From Hyphomicrobiaceae bacterium (GTDB lineage Bacteria > Pseudomonadota > Alphaproteobacteria > Rhizobiales > Hyphomicrobiaceae), in the NCBI GenBank assembly GCA_020442165.1, contig JAGRKV010000041.1, positions 23,372 to 87,371 of the forward strand: a stretch of DNA of 64,000 nt. The letters run 5' to 3'. The notes under the pieces were generated by a model. The model made no database searches and was not told the DNA's origin. It was given only the letters and a program-made list of their open reading frames with translations. The translations under genes and the position numbers were made by a program. Numbering within the stretch: position 1 is the first letter of the stretch; each line of letters starts with the position of its first letter. Shown here one piece after another: positions 56,719-64,000 of this stretch.

Positions 56719-57410
56719 CAGGATGCCCCCGCGGTGTTGCTGAGAATGCGCGCGATTTCTGCTTCGAAATCACCCGGTCCCTGAAAGAGTCCATCAGCCA
56801 GCACGCGCACATCGCCTGTGCGCAGCGCGGCGGTCTCTGGCGGACGACCGGTCTCGTAAGCACTCATGATTGTTTCGGGAGTGGAGATCGTCAGGTCCTC
56901 GGGCAATGGAACGATGCGCGCGCGCCCATGGACACCATGCGTTTCGAGAAACTTCAGTGCGGCGGCAATCGCAGGTGCGATCTGCGCCTTGACCAGTGGC
57001 CGCAGACTGCCGCCATAGTCGTCGAGTTCGACGGGTTGCACGCCGATGAGCAGCAGTTGGCGCGGGTAATCGCCAAGCATTTCCGCCATGGCCAGGACTT
57101 CCTGGAATCCAGTCTGGTGCAGCGACACCTTCTTGACGCCAAGGAACTTTGGCACCTCGCCGCCCTTGACCAGCTTCAGCGTGCCGGCGGGAAGACCATA
57201 GTCAACCGCATCAAAGACGATCAGGATATCGGCTTCGCGGATGTGCTGGACGAGGTAGATGCCCTGGGTGCCGCCATCGACGATGCGAACATTGTCGGGG
57301 AACGCGAAGTGACGGTGAAGCTCCTCCACAGCGCGCACGCCGAAGCCTTCGTCAGCCCACAGCAGATTGCCGATGCCCAGGATGAGCACCTTTGGCGGCG
57401 CCAGGGTCAT
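56718..57410 (-). CDS. hupD: Hydrogenase-specific endopeptidase HupD/HoxM
   Basis: A 230-residue nickel-dependent protease that removes the HupL C-terminal extension. Nickel ligands are seen in GIGNLLWADEGFGVRAVEEL (Glu), VFDAVDYGLPAG (Asp) and KVSLHQTGFQEVL (His). It is the first gene of the second hydrogenase transcription unit, 69 bases downstream of a sigma-54 promoter. Confidence 0.94.
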   Translation of the reverse strand: MTLAPPKVLILGIGNLLWADEGFGVRAVEELHRHFAFPDNVRIVDGGTQGIYLVQHIREADILIVFDAVDYGLPAGTLKLVKGGEVPKFLGVKKVSLHQTGFQEVLAMAEMLGDYPRQLLLIGVQPVELDDYGGSLRPLVKAQIAPAIAAALKFLETHGVHGRARIVPLPEDLTISTPETIMSAYETGRPPETAALRTGDVRVLADGLFQGPGDFEAEIARILSNTAGAS

Positions 57411-57478
57411 TGGCGACCTCCTCGATTGGATGTTTCCTCATGCCGCGCGTTGTTTCCGCGGTTGTTGACTGGTTAATA

Positions 57479-57493
57479 GCAAGCCATGTGCCA
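57479..57493 (-). promoter_or_regulatory. Sigma-54 promoter upstream of hupD
   Basis: On the minus strand the sequence is TGGCAC-ATGGC-TTGC, matching the consensus -24/-12 elements exactly. Transcription should begin near 57466, 56 bases before hupD. Confidence 0.85.
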
Positions 57494-57682
57494 TGGGTCG
57501 GAACCCGCAAAACCACCGAAATCGCTCAATAAATTCCGCTCATCGAAATCCAAGCTGGTCAATAGTCTTCCAGTTGTTGAAAAATATGCAAACAAAATGA
57601 CCGCATGCAATGCGATGCTTCTGGATCAGCTTTTTTGCATTCGGCCCGGCAGTCGCCTCCGCGAGTTGCGTTGAGGTGCCGC

Positions 57683-57710
57683 AAAAAAAAATGCGGGGCC
57701 GAGGCCCCGC
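57683..57710 (-). terminator. Intrinsic terminator after hupC
   Basis: On the minus strand GCGGGGCC-TC-GGCCCCGC is followed by A and nine T residues, 37 bases after the hupC stop. It separates hupSLEC from the hupD unit. Confidence 0.9.
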
Positions 57711-57746
57711 AGGTGCGCGTTGGAGGGACTGAAATGGAAATTGCGC

Positions 57747-58466
57747 TCAGTGTCCGTTGTCGTCGGGCGGCCTTCCATCGCGGAAAGTGCGCCAGCCTGA
57801 AAACATCGACGAGATGATCGATTGCCGGGACATGATGTCCTCGCGGACGGCGGCGTAGATGTGAATGATGGCGAAGCAGACGATCACCCACATGCCGAGG
57901 TGGTGCCAAGTGTGAACGTCCTGGCTCTGTCCGAACAGTGGAACGACCCAGCTCGTGAACAGGGTGTGCTGCCAGCTACCCATGCCGGTGCCTTCGCCGT
58001 AGAGCGCCAGCCCTGTGACGATCATGAAGACGATACCCCACACGAACAGAATGTGCATGACGAGCGTCGCCAGTGGATTGTGGCCCGAATACTTGAGCGG
58101 CTCCTTCACGATCATCGCGTACCACTTCAACTCGTGAAGCAATTCGTCCCAGAAGCTTCGCTTCCAAACCGGTGGCACGAAGATCTGTTTGGCGTGCGTG
58201 TTGCCGACAATCGCCCAGTAGCCTCGGAACAGGAACCCGATCACCAGGATGTAGCCCGCTGAGAAGTGCAGGTAGCGGATCCATCCGAACAGGAAGCTGT
58301 TGCTGGCCTCGCCGGGGACCGATGGAAGGGGTGAACCGATGAAGTAGCCTGTCACGCAGAGCGTCAGGATGGCGAAGGCGTTGACCCAATGCCAGAGTCG
58401 CACGGGGGCCTCGTAGACGTAAACCGCCTCTTCCCGATGCGGTGTGTGCGCGGTATCGGTGCTCAT
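57747..58466 (-). CDS. hupC: Hydrogenase b-type cytochrome subunit HupC/HoxZ
   Basis: A 239-residue di-heme cytochrome b that anchors HupSL and passes electrons to quinone. Four membrane helices carry heme-ligand His in EAPVRLWHWVNAFA, YLHFSAGY, HILFVWGIVF and WHHLGMWVIVCFAIIHIYAAV. The motif VHTWHHLGMW is typical. It begins 9 bases after hupE. Confidence 0.95.
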   Translation of the reverse strand: MSTDTAHTPHREEAVYVYEAPVRLWHWVNAFAILTLCVTGYFIGSPLPSVPGEASNSFLFGWIRYLHFSAGYILVIGFLFRGYWAIVGNTHAKQIFVPPVWKRSFWDELLHELKWYAMIVKEPLKYSGHNPLATLVMHILFVWGIVFMIVTGLALYGEGTGMGSWQHTLFTSWVVPLFGQSQDVHTWHHLGMWVIVCFAIIHIYAAVREDIMSRQSIISSMFSGWRTFRDGRPPDDNGH

Positions 58467-58475
58467 AGCCGCCTC

Positions 58476-59051
58476 CTATGCGCCGGCCAGCGCGGCGCCA
58501 GCGGCCACAAGCGCCAACCCGGTTGCAGGTAGACCGAAGCGTGCCAGAGCGGCCATGCGGCCGAATGCAAAGCCGCCGAGATGCAACAGTGCGCTGGCCG
58601 CCATGAAACCCGCCATATAGCTGGATACCGCACCGACAGCTTCGCTGCCATGCGCATGACCGTGCAGCACGGCAAACCCGCCGATCAACAAGAGGCCTGC
58701 GGCGGCTGGGAAAAAGTGCCCCACAGCGATCATCGCACCGAACAGCAAGACAGAAGCGACAATACCCGGCTCGACGAATGGAAGTCCGATGTCAGCAACG
58801 CCGAGACCGGCACCGATCGCAAGCATTGCAAGAAAAACTGCAGGGCCCTGCCATGCGCGTGCAGTCGGTTGCATGGCTGCCCAGATGCCGACGGCAAACA
58901 TCGCCAGCAGGTGATCCAAACCGGCTATGGGGTGCGCCAGTCCGGCCGCGAAGCCGAAGGTGCCGTGGCCGGTGTGTGCGAATGCAGCATTCGAAATCAG
59001 TGTGAGCGACACCACGGTCGTGGCGAAGAGTTTGATCGTTCTCATCTTCAT
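58476..59051 (-). CDS. hupE: HupE/UreJ-type nickel permease
   Basis: A 191-residue membrane protein with a cleavable N-terminal signal (TVVSLTLISNAAFA) and about six helices. The family motif HPIAGLDHLLAMFAVG follows HTGHGTFGFAAGLA. A second His-containing stretch is GFAVLHGHAHGSEAVG. It takes up Ni2+ for hydrogenase. It sits between hupL and hupC, an uncommon place. Confidence 0.93.
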   Translation of the reverse strand: MKMRTIKLFATTVVSLTLISNAAFAHTGHGTFGFAAGLAHPIAGLDHLLAMFAVGIWAAMQPTARAWQGPAVFLAMLAIGAGLGVADIGLPFVEPGIVASVLLFGAMIAVGHFFPAAAGLLLIGGFAVLHGHAHGSEAVGAVSSYMAGFMAASALLHLGGFAFGRMAALARFGLPATGLALVAAGAALAGA

Positions 59052-59058
59052 TCCTCCC

Positions 59059-60858
59059 TCAGCGCACTTTGACGACCGCGAGTTCCTTGCCGTCCGGACC
59101 CATCACATGGGTCGAGCACGCAAGGCACGGATCGAAGCTGTGGATCGTGCGCAGGATCTCGACGGGTTCTTCTGCGCGCTCCACCTTGGTGTTCATCAAG
59201 GATGCTTCGAAGGCACCGATGTTACCTTTAATGTCGCGTGGCGAGCCGTTCCATGTGGTCGGCACGACACATTGGTAGTTGTCGATCTTAGTGTCCTTGA
59301 TGCGCACCCAATGGGCAAGAGCCCCTCGGGGAGCTTCAGTGAAGCCAACACCCTTGACTTCCTTCGGCCAGGTCGACGGATCGAAGCGCTCAGTATTGGC
59401 CGTGGCGGTGTCACCCGCCTTGATGTTGGCAATCAGCTTCTGGAAGAAGTATTTCTGCTTGCGTGCGCACCATTGTGCTTCGAGCGCCCGGGCCGCAGTG
59501 CGCCCCAGCGTGGAGAAAAGCGCATCGAGCGGAACATTGAGGGCGCGCAGCGTCGAATCGACCTGCTCCTTTATTTCCGGATGCCCCTGGGCGTAGCCGA
59601 CAACATAGCGCGCGAGCGGACCGACCTCCATGGCATGGCCGCGCCAGCGCGGCGCCTTGATCCAGGAATATTTCGCACCTTCGTCGAGCTGCTGGATGTT
59701 GGTGCTGGTACCCTTGGTTTTCGGCCCAAGCTTGTAGTGAGGCTCGGTAATACCATCCCAGGGATGCAGTCCCTTTGACTCGTCAGGATACTTGTACCAG
59801 GAGTGCGGCACGAATTCCTGCACCTGGTTCGGATCCCTGAGATCGACCGGATGCACCTCCTTGAGATTGCCGTTGATGATGGCGCCCGACGGCATCATCA
59901 GGTTCTTTGGCGAGTAGTCGTTGGCACGATCGGGAATGTCACCGTAGGCCAGCACACTTTTGCCAGAAAGCCCACCGCCGTAGAGCCATCCCTTGTAGAA
60001 GGACCCGATGGCAATGATGTCGGGAATATAGACGTTCTCGACGAAATCGATTGTCCGGTCGATGACGCCGGCCACGTAATTGAGCCGCTCCATGTTGATT
60101 GGCGCGCCGGCCGCCAGTTCACCGTCAATGTTGATGGCGCAGGGAACGCCGCCAACCAGCCAGTTGGGATGCGTGTCCTTGCCGCCAAATATGGTGCGTG
60201 TCGTCATGATCTCCTTCTGGAAATCGAGCGCTTCCAGATAGTGCGTGACGGCCATCAGGTCGGCTTCCGGCGGCAGCAGGTAGGCCGGGTTGGTCCAATA
60301 GCCATTCTTGAACGGGCCAAGCTGTCCGCTCTCGATGAACTTCTTCAAGCGGTTCTGGATGTCGCGGAAATATCCGGGCGATGATTTGGGGTGGTTCGGC
60401 CCCGTCTTCATCTGCAACTCGCTCGTCGCCTTGGGGTCCGCCTTCAGCGCGTTGACGGGATTGACCCAGTCGAGTGCGTGCAGGTGATAGAAGTGAACCA
60501 GGTGATCGTGGATTTCGAGCGACAACTGCATGATGTTCCGGATCGCGTTGGCGTTTTCCGGAATCTGGATCTTCAGGGCGTCCTCGACCGCGCGCACCGA
60601 GGTGAGGGCATGCGTGCCCGTGCAAACGCCGCAGATACGTTGGACAAAGGCCCACGCATCACGCGGATCGCGCCCTTTCAGGATGACCTCCAGACCGCGC
60701 CACATCGTTCCCGTCGACACAGCGTTGCGAATGATGTTGTTGGCATCGACGTTGACTTCGCAACGCATGTGCCCCTCGATGCGGGTCACAGGATCGATGA
60801 CGACACGTTGGCCGCTATCGTCGAGGCTGAAGCCGTTCGGTGTCTGTATCGCGGTCAT
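59059..60858 (-). CDS. hupL: Uptake [NiFe]-hydrogenase large subunit HupL/HoxG
   Basis: A 599-residue precursor holding the Ni-Fe active site. Ligands: [12 protein letters not shown] (Cys76, Cys79) and DPCLACSTH (Cys578, Cys581, His584). A 15-residue extension after His584 ([15 protein letters not shown]) is the HupD substrate. Other conserved blocks are [13 protein letters not shown] and [12 protein letters not shown]. It overlaps the hupS stop by one base. Confidence 0.98.
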   Translation of the reverse strand: MTAIQTPNGFSLDDSGQRVVIDPVTRIEGHMRCEVNVDANNIIRNAVSTGTMWRGLEVILKGRDPRDAWAFVQRICGVCTGTHALTSVRAVEDALKIQIPENANAIRNIMQLSLEIHDHLVHFYHLHALDWVNPVNALKADPKATSELQMKTGPNHPKSSPGYFRDIQNRLKKFIESGQLGPFKNGYWTNPAYLLPPEADLMAVTHYLEALDFQKEIMTTRTIFGGKDTHPNWLVGGVPCAINIDGELAAGAPINMERLNYVAGVIDRTIDFVENVYIPDIIAIGSFYKGWLYGGGLSGKSVLAYGDIPDRANDYSPKNLMMPSGAIINGNLKEVHPVDLRDPNQVQEFVPHSWYKYPDESKGLHPWDGITEPHYKLGPKTKGTSTNIQQLDEGAKYSWIKAPRWRGHAMEVGPLARYVVGYAQGHPEIKEQVDSTLRALNVPLDALFSTLGRTAARALEAQWCARKQKYFFQKLIANIKAGDTATANTERFDPSTWPKEVKGVGFTEAPRGALAHWVRIKDTKIDNYQCVVPTTWNGSPRDIKGNIGAFEASLMNTKVERAEEPVEILRTIHSFDPCLACSTHVMGPDGKELAVVKVR

Positions 60859-61934
60859 TATTCATTCCCTCCCTTGCTGCGTGCGCGCTTGACGGCGCTG
60901 ACCGCAGCGTGCGCAGCAGCGGCGGCGCCCACGACCAAGGCGGCTTTGCCGCCGATCTCGTCGGCGTTGGCTTCAACGCCAAAACCGTGGATGTCGGTCA
61001 GGCGATCGTAGAATGCGCCCTTATCCCAGAAGCCGTCTTCCGAGCAGCCAATGCACGGATGTCCGGCCTGGATCGGGAATGAGAGGCCACCGTTCCAGCG
61101 CACGGTCGAGCAGGCGTTGTAAGTGGTTGGTCCTTTGCAGCCGACCTTGTAGAGGCAGTAGCCCTTGCGTGCGCCTTCGTCGTCGAAGCTCTCGACGAAC
61201 TGCCCGGCATCGAAGTGGGGCCGGCGGTAGCACTTGTCGTGGATGCGCTGGGAGTAGAACATCTTCGGCCGCCCCTGCCGGTCGAGTTCGGGGAACTTGT
61301 CGAAGGTGAGGATGTAGGTGATGACCGCAGTCATGACCTCGGCAATGGGCGGGCAGCCGGGCACCTTGATGATCGGCTTGGCCGCAAGACCTGGCACCTT
61401 GTGGATCGGTGTTGCCTGTGTCGGGTTCGGTCGAGCCGCCTGCACGCATCCCCACGATGCACAGCTGCCCCACGAGATGATTGCCTTACAGTGGTTGGCC
61501 GCATGCTTGAGCTGTTCCAGGTAGGGCCGGCCGCCGATGATACAGCTCATGCCTTCCTGGTTGAGTGGTGGATTGCCCTCGCAGGCGAGGATGAAGTTGC
61601 CATCGTACTTCTGGATCGTTTCATCGATGATGGCTTCGGCCTGCTGGCCGGCCGCCGCCATGATCGTGTCGTCGTAGTCGAGCGAGATCATCGACAAAAC
61701 GACATCCTTGGCCAGCGGATGCGCCGAGCGGATGAAGCTCTCCGAGCAGCATGTGCACTCCAGTCCATGCAGCCACAGAACCGGGATGCGCGGCTTGGTC
61801 TCCATGGCGTGCGCAATCTGCGGGGCAAAGCTCGGCCCCAGGCCCAATGAGGCGGCGGTGAGGCTGCAATACTTCAGGAAGCTGCGGCGGGTGATTCCCT
61901 GCCGCCGCATCACCTCGTAGAATGTTTCGGTCAT
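60858..61934 (-). CDS. hupS: Uptake [NiFe]-hydrogenase small subunit HupS/HoxK (O2-tolerant type)
   Basis: A 358-residue precursor (numbered from the ATG at 61934; a TTG at 61940 with better Shine-Dalgarno spacing is an alternative). A Tat signal ([10 protein letters not shown]) precedes the Fe-S domain. The proximal site reads [10 protein letters not shown] and WGSCASWGC: normal ligands Cys60, Cys63, Cys158, Cys194, plus extra Cys62 and Cys163, the pair that forms the [4Fe-3S] cluster of O2-tolerant enzymes. A C-terminal hydrophobic anchor (~331-349) follows. Confidence 0.97.
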   Translation of the reverse strand: MTETFYEVMRRQGITRRSFLKYCSLTAASLGLGPSFAPQIAHAMETKPRIPVLWLHGLECTCCSESFIRSAHPLAKDVVLSMISLDYDDTIMAAAGQQAEAIIDETIQKYDGNFILACEGNPPLNQEGMSCIIGGRPYLEQLKHAANHCKAIISWGSCASWGCVQAARPNPTQATPIHKVPGLAAKPIIKVPGCPPIAEVMTAVITYILTFDKFPELDRQGRPKMFYSQRIHDKCYRRPHFDAGQFVESFDDEGARKGYCLYKVGCKGPTTYNACSTVRWNGGLSFPIQAGHPCIGCSEDGFWDKGAFYDRLTDIHGFGVEANADEIGGKAALVVGAAAAAHAAVSAVKRARSKGGNE

Positions 61935-62351
61935 CGCCAAGTTCTGCCTCCCCTTGCTGAAGTGATCGCGCGCATTCTTCCGGCGCGGATTTGTTAACCT
62001 TCAGCAAAGGTCGTGCCATTCAATGAAAACGAATGAATATCAGTGCTCTAAGGTATATTCCGCTGCTTGCTGCGGTGCACGTTCCGGTTACCCGATTGCG
62101 CAGGATGTTTCGGAAGTGGAAGGAATGCTTCCAGCCACAGAGATGGTTCGGTCGAACGCAAGAACACGATCGTGGCGCTGTCGTTCTCATCGCTCAGTCT
62201 GTTTGTTGCCGGCTTCTCAATTGCCTCCTGTGCCCTCGAAATTCCCTCTTTTCTTCCTAGGCCGAACGGCGGTGCGGTTTGTTCCAGGCAATGAAAAGGA
62301 AACGTGCGAGGCTGCGACGCCCTGCACGGACACGTTCGAGGTTTGACTCTC
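61935..62351. other. Regulatory region between hupS and the mltB-like gene
   Basis: About 415 bases of divergent control DNA. It contains the hupS sigma-54 promoter at 62004-62018. Upstream activator and IHF sites are expected to the right of it, but a TTG-N5-CAA HupR-type site was not found. Open frames here are short and domain-free. Confidence 0.6.
62004..62018 (-). promoter_or_regulatory. Sigma-54 promoter upstream of hupS
   Basis: On the minus strand the sequence is TGGCAC-GACCT-TTGC, an exact -24/-12 consensus. Transcription should start near 61991, about 57 bases before the hupS ATG. Confidence 0.88.
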
Positions 62352-63578
62352 ATGACTCACTCACTGTCACGCCGCGATGTCGTCAAAGCCATCTTCGCTG
62401 GCTCGGCTTTGTGCGTTGGCGGACCCGCCATTGCGCGCACTTCATCGGCCAGCTTTCCGCAGTGGGTGGAAGCGTTCCACAGGCGGGCACGCGCGCGTGG
62501 CATCTCGGATGCGGTTTACGCAAATGTCATGCGCGATATGAAACCCGATACGTCCGTCTATGCTCTCGACAAGGCGCAGCCCGAGTTCCGCGAGAAGCTC
62601 TGGCAATATTTGAACCGCCGCGTCTCTGACTGGCGCATCATGGTCGGCAAAGAGCGCGCGCATGAGTATGCGGACCTGCTCAAACGCATAGAGCGCGACT
62701 ACGGCGTCGACCGGTACACAATGCTGGGCCTTTGGGGCATGGAGTCGGCCTTCGGCGACGTCGTGCTCAACCCCAAGCACATGCGGCCGATCCTGCCAGC
62801 ACTTGCCGCATTGGCTTGGGGTGAGCCCCGGCGTCGCTCTTATTGGGAGCAGGAACTTCTCAATGCTCTCGTGATTGTGGAGCGCGGCTGGGCCAAGCCG
62901 GGTGAAATGATCGGGTCATGGGCAGGTGCCATGGGCCATACGCAATGGATGCCCGAGGTCTGGCTGCAAATGGGCGTCGACTATAATCGCGATGGGCGCG
63001 TATCGCCATTTGGCCCGCCCGATGATGCACTGGCTGGAACGGCACGGTTCATCCAGCGCCGCGGAAAATATCGTCGCGGCGAAGGCTGGGGTTATGAGGT
63101 TCGCGTGCCCGCGGGCGCTTCCGCGAACTCAAACGGAATGGCTCCGATCTCGACATGGCTGAAGCGCGGTGTGACCCGCGCCGACGGCAAGTCCTTTCCA
63201 CGCACTGAGGAGCGCGCGCGCCTGTGGCAGCCGGCCGTCGGCGGCCCGGTCTTCCTGTTGACGCAGAATTTCAGCGCGGTGCGTTCCTACAACCCAGCCA
63301 ATGCCTATGCGCTGGCGATTGTGCATCTGGGCGATCGCATCCGGGGGGATGGCTCCTTCGTCCAGCAGTTCCGCGGCGGCGAACGCATCCTGACGCTTGA
63401 CGAGATCCAGGAAGTTCAGCGCCGCTTGACCAAGCGCGGTTTCGATACCGGCGGCACGGATGGCCGCGTTGGCCGCGATACGATGCGGGCGGTACGAGCC
63501 TTCCAGACCAAAGCCGGGCTGGAACCCGCTGACGGCTATCCGGGTCTCAAGGTGCTGGCCCGCTTGCGCGAGAGTTGA
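62352..63578 (+). CDS. MltB-type lytic murein transglycosylase
   Basis: A 408-residue exported enzyme cleaving peptidoglycan glycan strands. The N-terminus has a Tat-like signal (SRRDVVKAIFAGSALC). The catalytic domain shows TMLGLWGMESAFGD with the catalytic Glu, then GSWAGAMGHTQWMPEVW and VDYNRDGRVSPFGPPDDALAGTA. A C-terminal peptidoglycan-binding domain (LTKRGFDTGGTDGRVGRDTMRAVRAFQ) follows. The start at 62352 is preferred to 62304. Confidence 0.92.
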   Translation: MTHSLSRRDVVKAIFAGSALCVGGPAIARTSSASFPQWVEAFHRRARARGISDAVYANVMRDMKPDTSVYALDKAQPEFREKLWQYLNRRVSDWRIMVGKERAHEYADLLKRIERDYGVDRYTMLGLWGMESAFGDVVLNPKHMRPILPALAALAWGEPRRRSYWEQELLNALVIVERGWAKPGEMIGSWAGAMGHTQWMPEVWLQMGVDYNRDGRVSPFGPPDDALAGTARFIQRRGKYRRGEGWGYEVRVPAGASANSNGMAPISTWLKRGVTRADGKSFPRTEERARLWQPAVGGPVFLLTQNFSAVRSYNPANAYALAIVHLGDRIRGDGSFVQQFRGGERILTLDEIQEVQRRLTKRGFDTGGTDGRVGRDTMRAVRAFQTKAGLEPADGYPGLKVLARLRES

Positions 63579-63704
63579 TGCTGAAGCCTCCGCGCGAAAG
63601 GCGCTCCGCCTCTGCGCAAACAGTCCGGCCAAGTCCGCTCTGACCGCAATGCCCGGCAACGTGCGACGACTGCTGCATCGCCACGCCTCCAGCGCTGAGC
63701 CACC

Positions 63705-63740
63705 AAAAAAAGCGGCGCCCAGGATGAACCCGGGCGCCGC
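63705..63740 (-). terminator. Strong terminator downstream of katG (possibly bidirectional)
   Basis: GCGGCGCCC and GGGCGCCGC form a perfect 9-bp stem; on the minus strand it is followed by seven T residues. On the plus strand it is followed by TGTTGTTT, so it may also end the transglycosylase transcript. Confidence 0.88.
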
Positions 63741-63780
63741 TGTTGTTTCGCGTGATGAACCTATGAGGTTCGGCAGACCA

Positions 63781-64000
<220 letters not shown>

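Noticed and set aside
62019..62351. HupR site of the TTG-N5-CAA type upstream of hupS
   Set aside because: No exact match was found by eye, and only weak IHF-like sequences; reporting one would be guesswork.

Overview
The window is GC-rich chromosomal DNA from an alphaproteobacterium, most likely a Hyphomicrobiales (Rhizobiales) relative. This is inferred from gene content and neighbourhoods (YdcF/ElyC, LysM-coiled-coil next to an Atm1-type ABC exporter, Omp25-like beta-barrel, ilvB/ilvH/ilvC block, mreBCD-mrdA-rodA, HupUV-type hydrogen sensing). No rRNA is present and the genus cannot be fixed from this sequence.

Left part (1-17 kb): a partial MscS channel, a YdcF-family membrane protein, an exported hypothetical, then a tight cysS-GNAT-cimA run. 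meaB and a LOG-family gene follow on the minus strand, then a LysM/coiled-coil envelope protein, an Atm1-type ABC exporter, a small membrane protein, a CaCA antiporter and a DUF1015 protein.

Middle (17-33 kb): miaA, then the branched-chain amino acid block ilvB - GST - ilvH - (DUF1190 lipoprotein, opposite strand) - ilvC, and later leuA. With cimA these genes cover much of Leu/Val and citramalate-type Ile synthesis. Both ilvB and leuA are preceded by short ORFs with runs of Leu codons followed by nested or alternative hairpins, which looks like ribosome-mediated attenuation. A tandem array of 58-bp hairpin units separates ilvH from the convergent lipoprotein gene. Between ilvC and leuA lie a Cys-rich secreted peptide, a gene-poor AT-richer stretch, an outer-membrane beta-barrel, a Nudix hydrolase, a PhzF-like enzyme and a DctPQM TRAP transporter.

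33-39 kb: the rod-shape operon mreB-mreC-mreD-mrdA-rodA, a terminator, tRNA-Lys(CTT) and a DUF938 methyltransferase.

39.9-61.9 kb: a complete 22-gene [NiFe]-hydrogenase cluster, all on the minus strand. In transcription order it is hupS-L-E-C, terminator, hupD-F-G-H-I-J-K, hypA-B-C-D-E, hoxX, hupR-hupT-hupU-hupV, hypF. The small subunit carries the two extra proximal-cluster cysteines typical of O2-tolerant membrane-bound enzymes. The large subunit of the sensor HupUV ends exactly at the Ni-binding CxxCxxH motif, as in H2-sensing hydrogenases. Consensus sigma-54 promoters lie in front of both hupS and hupD. HupR is an NtrC-type activator with an intact GAFTGA loop, so the cluster appears to encode its own H2-responsive control of both the structural and maturation units.

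Right end: a Tat-exported MltB-type lytic transglycosylase and the 3' end of katG, separated by a strong terminator. No CRISPR array, insertion sequence, prophage or integrase gene was seen.
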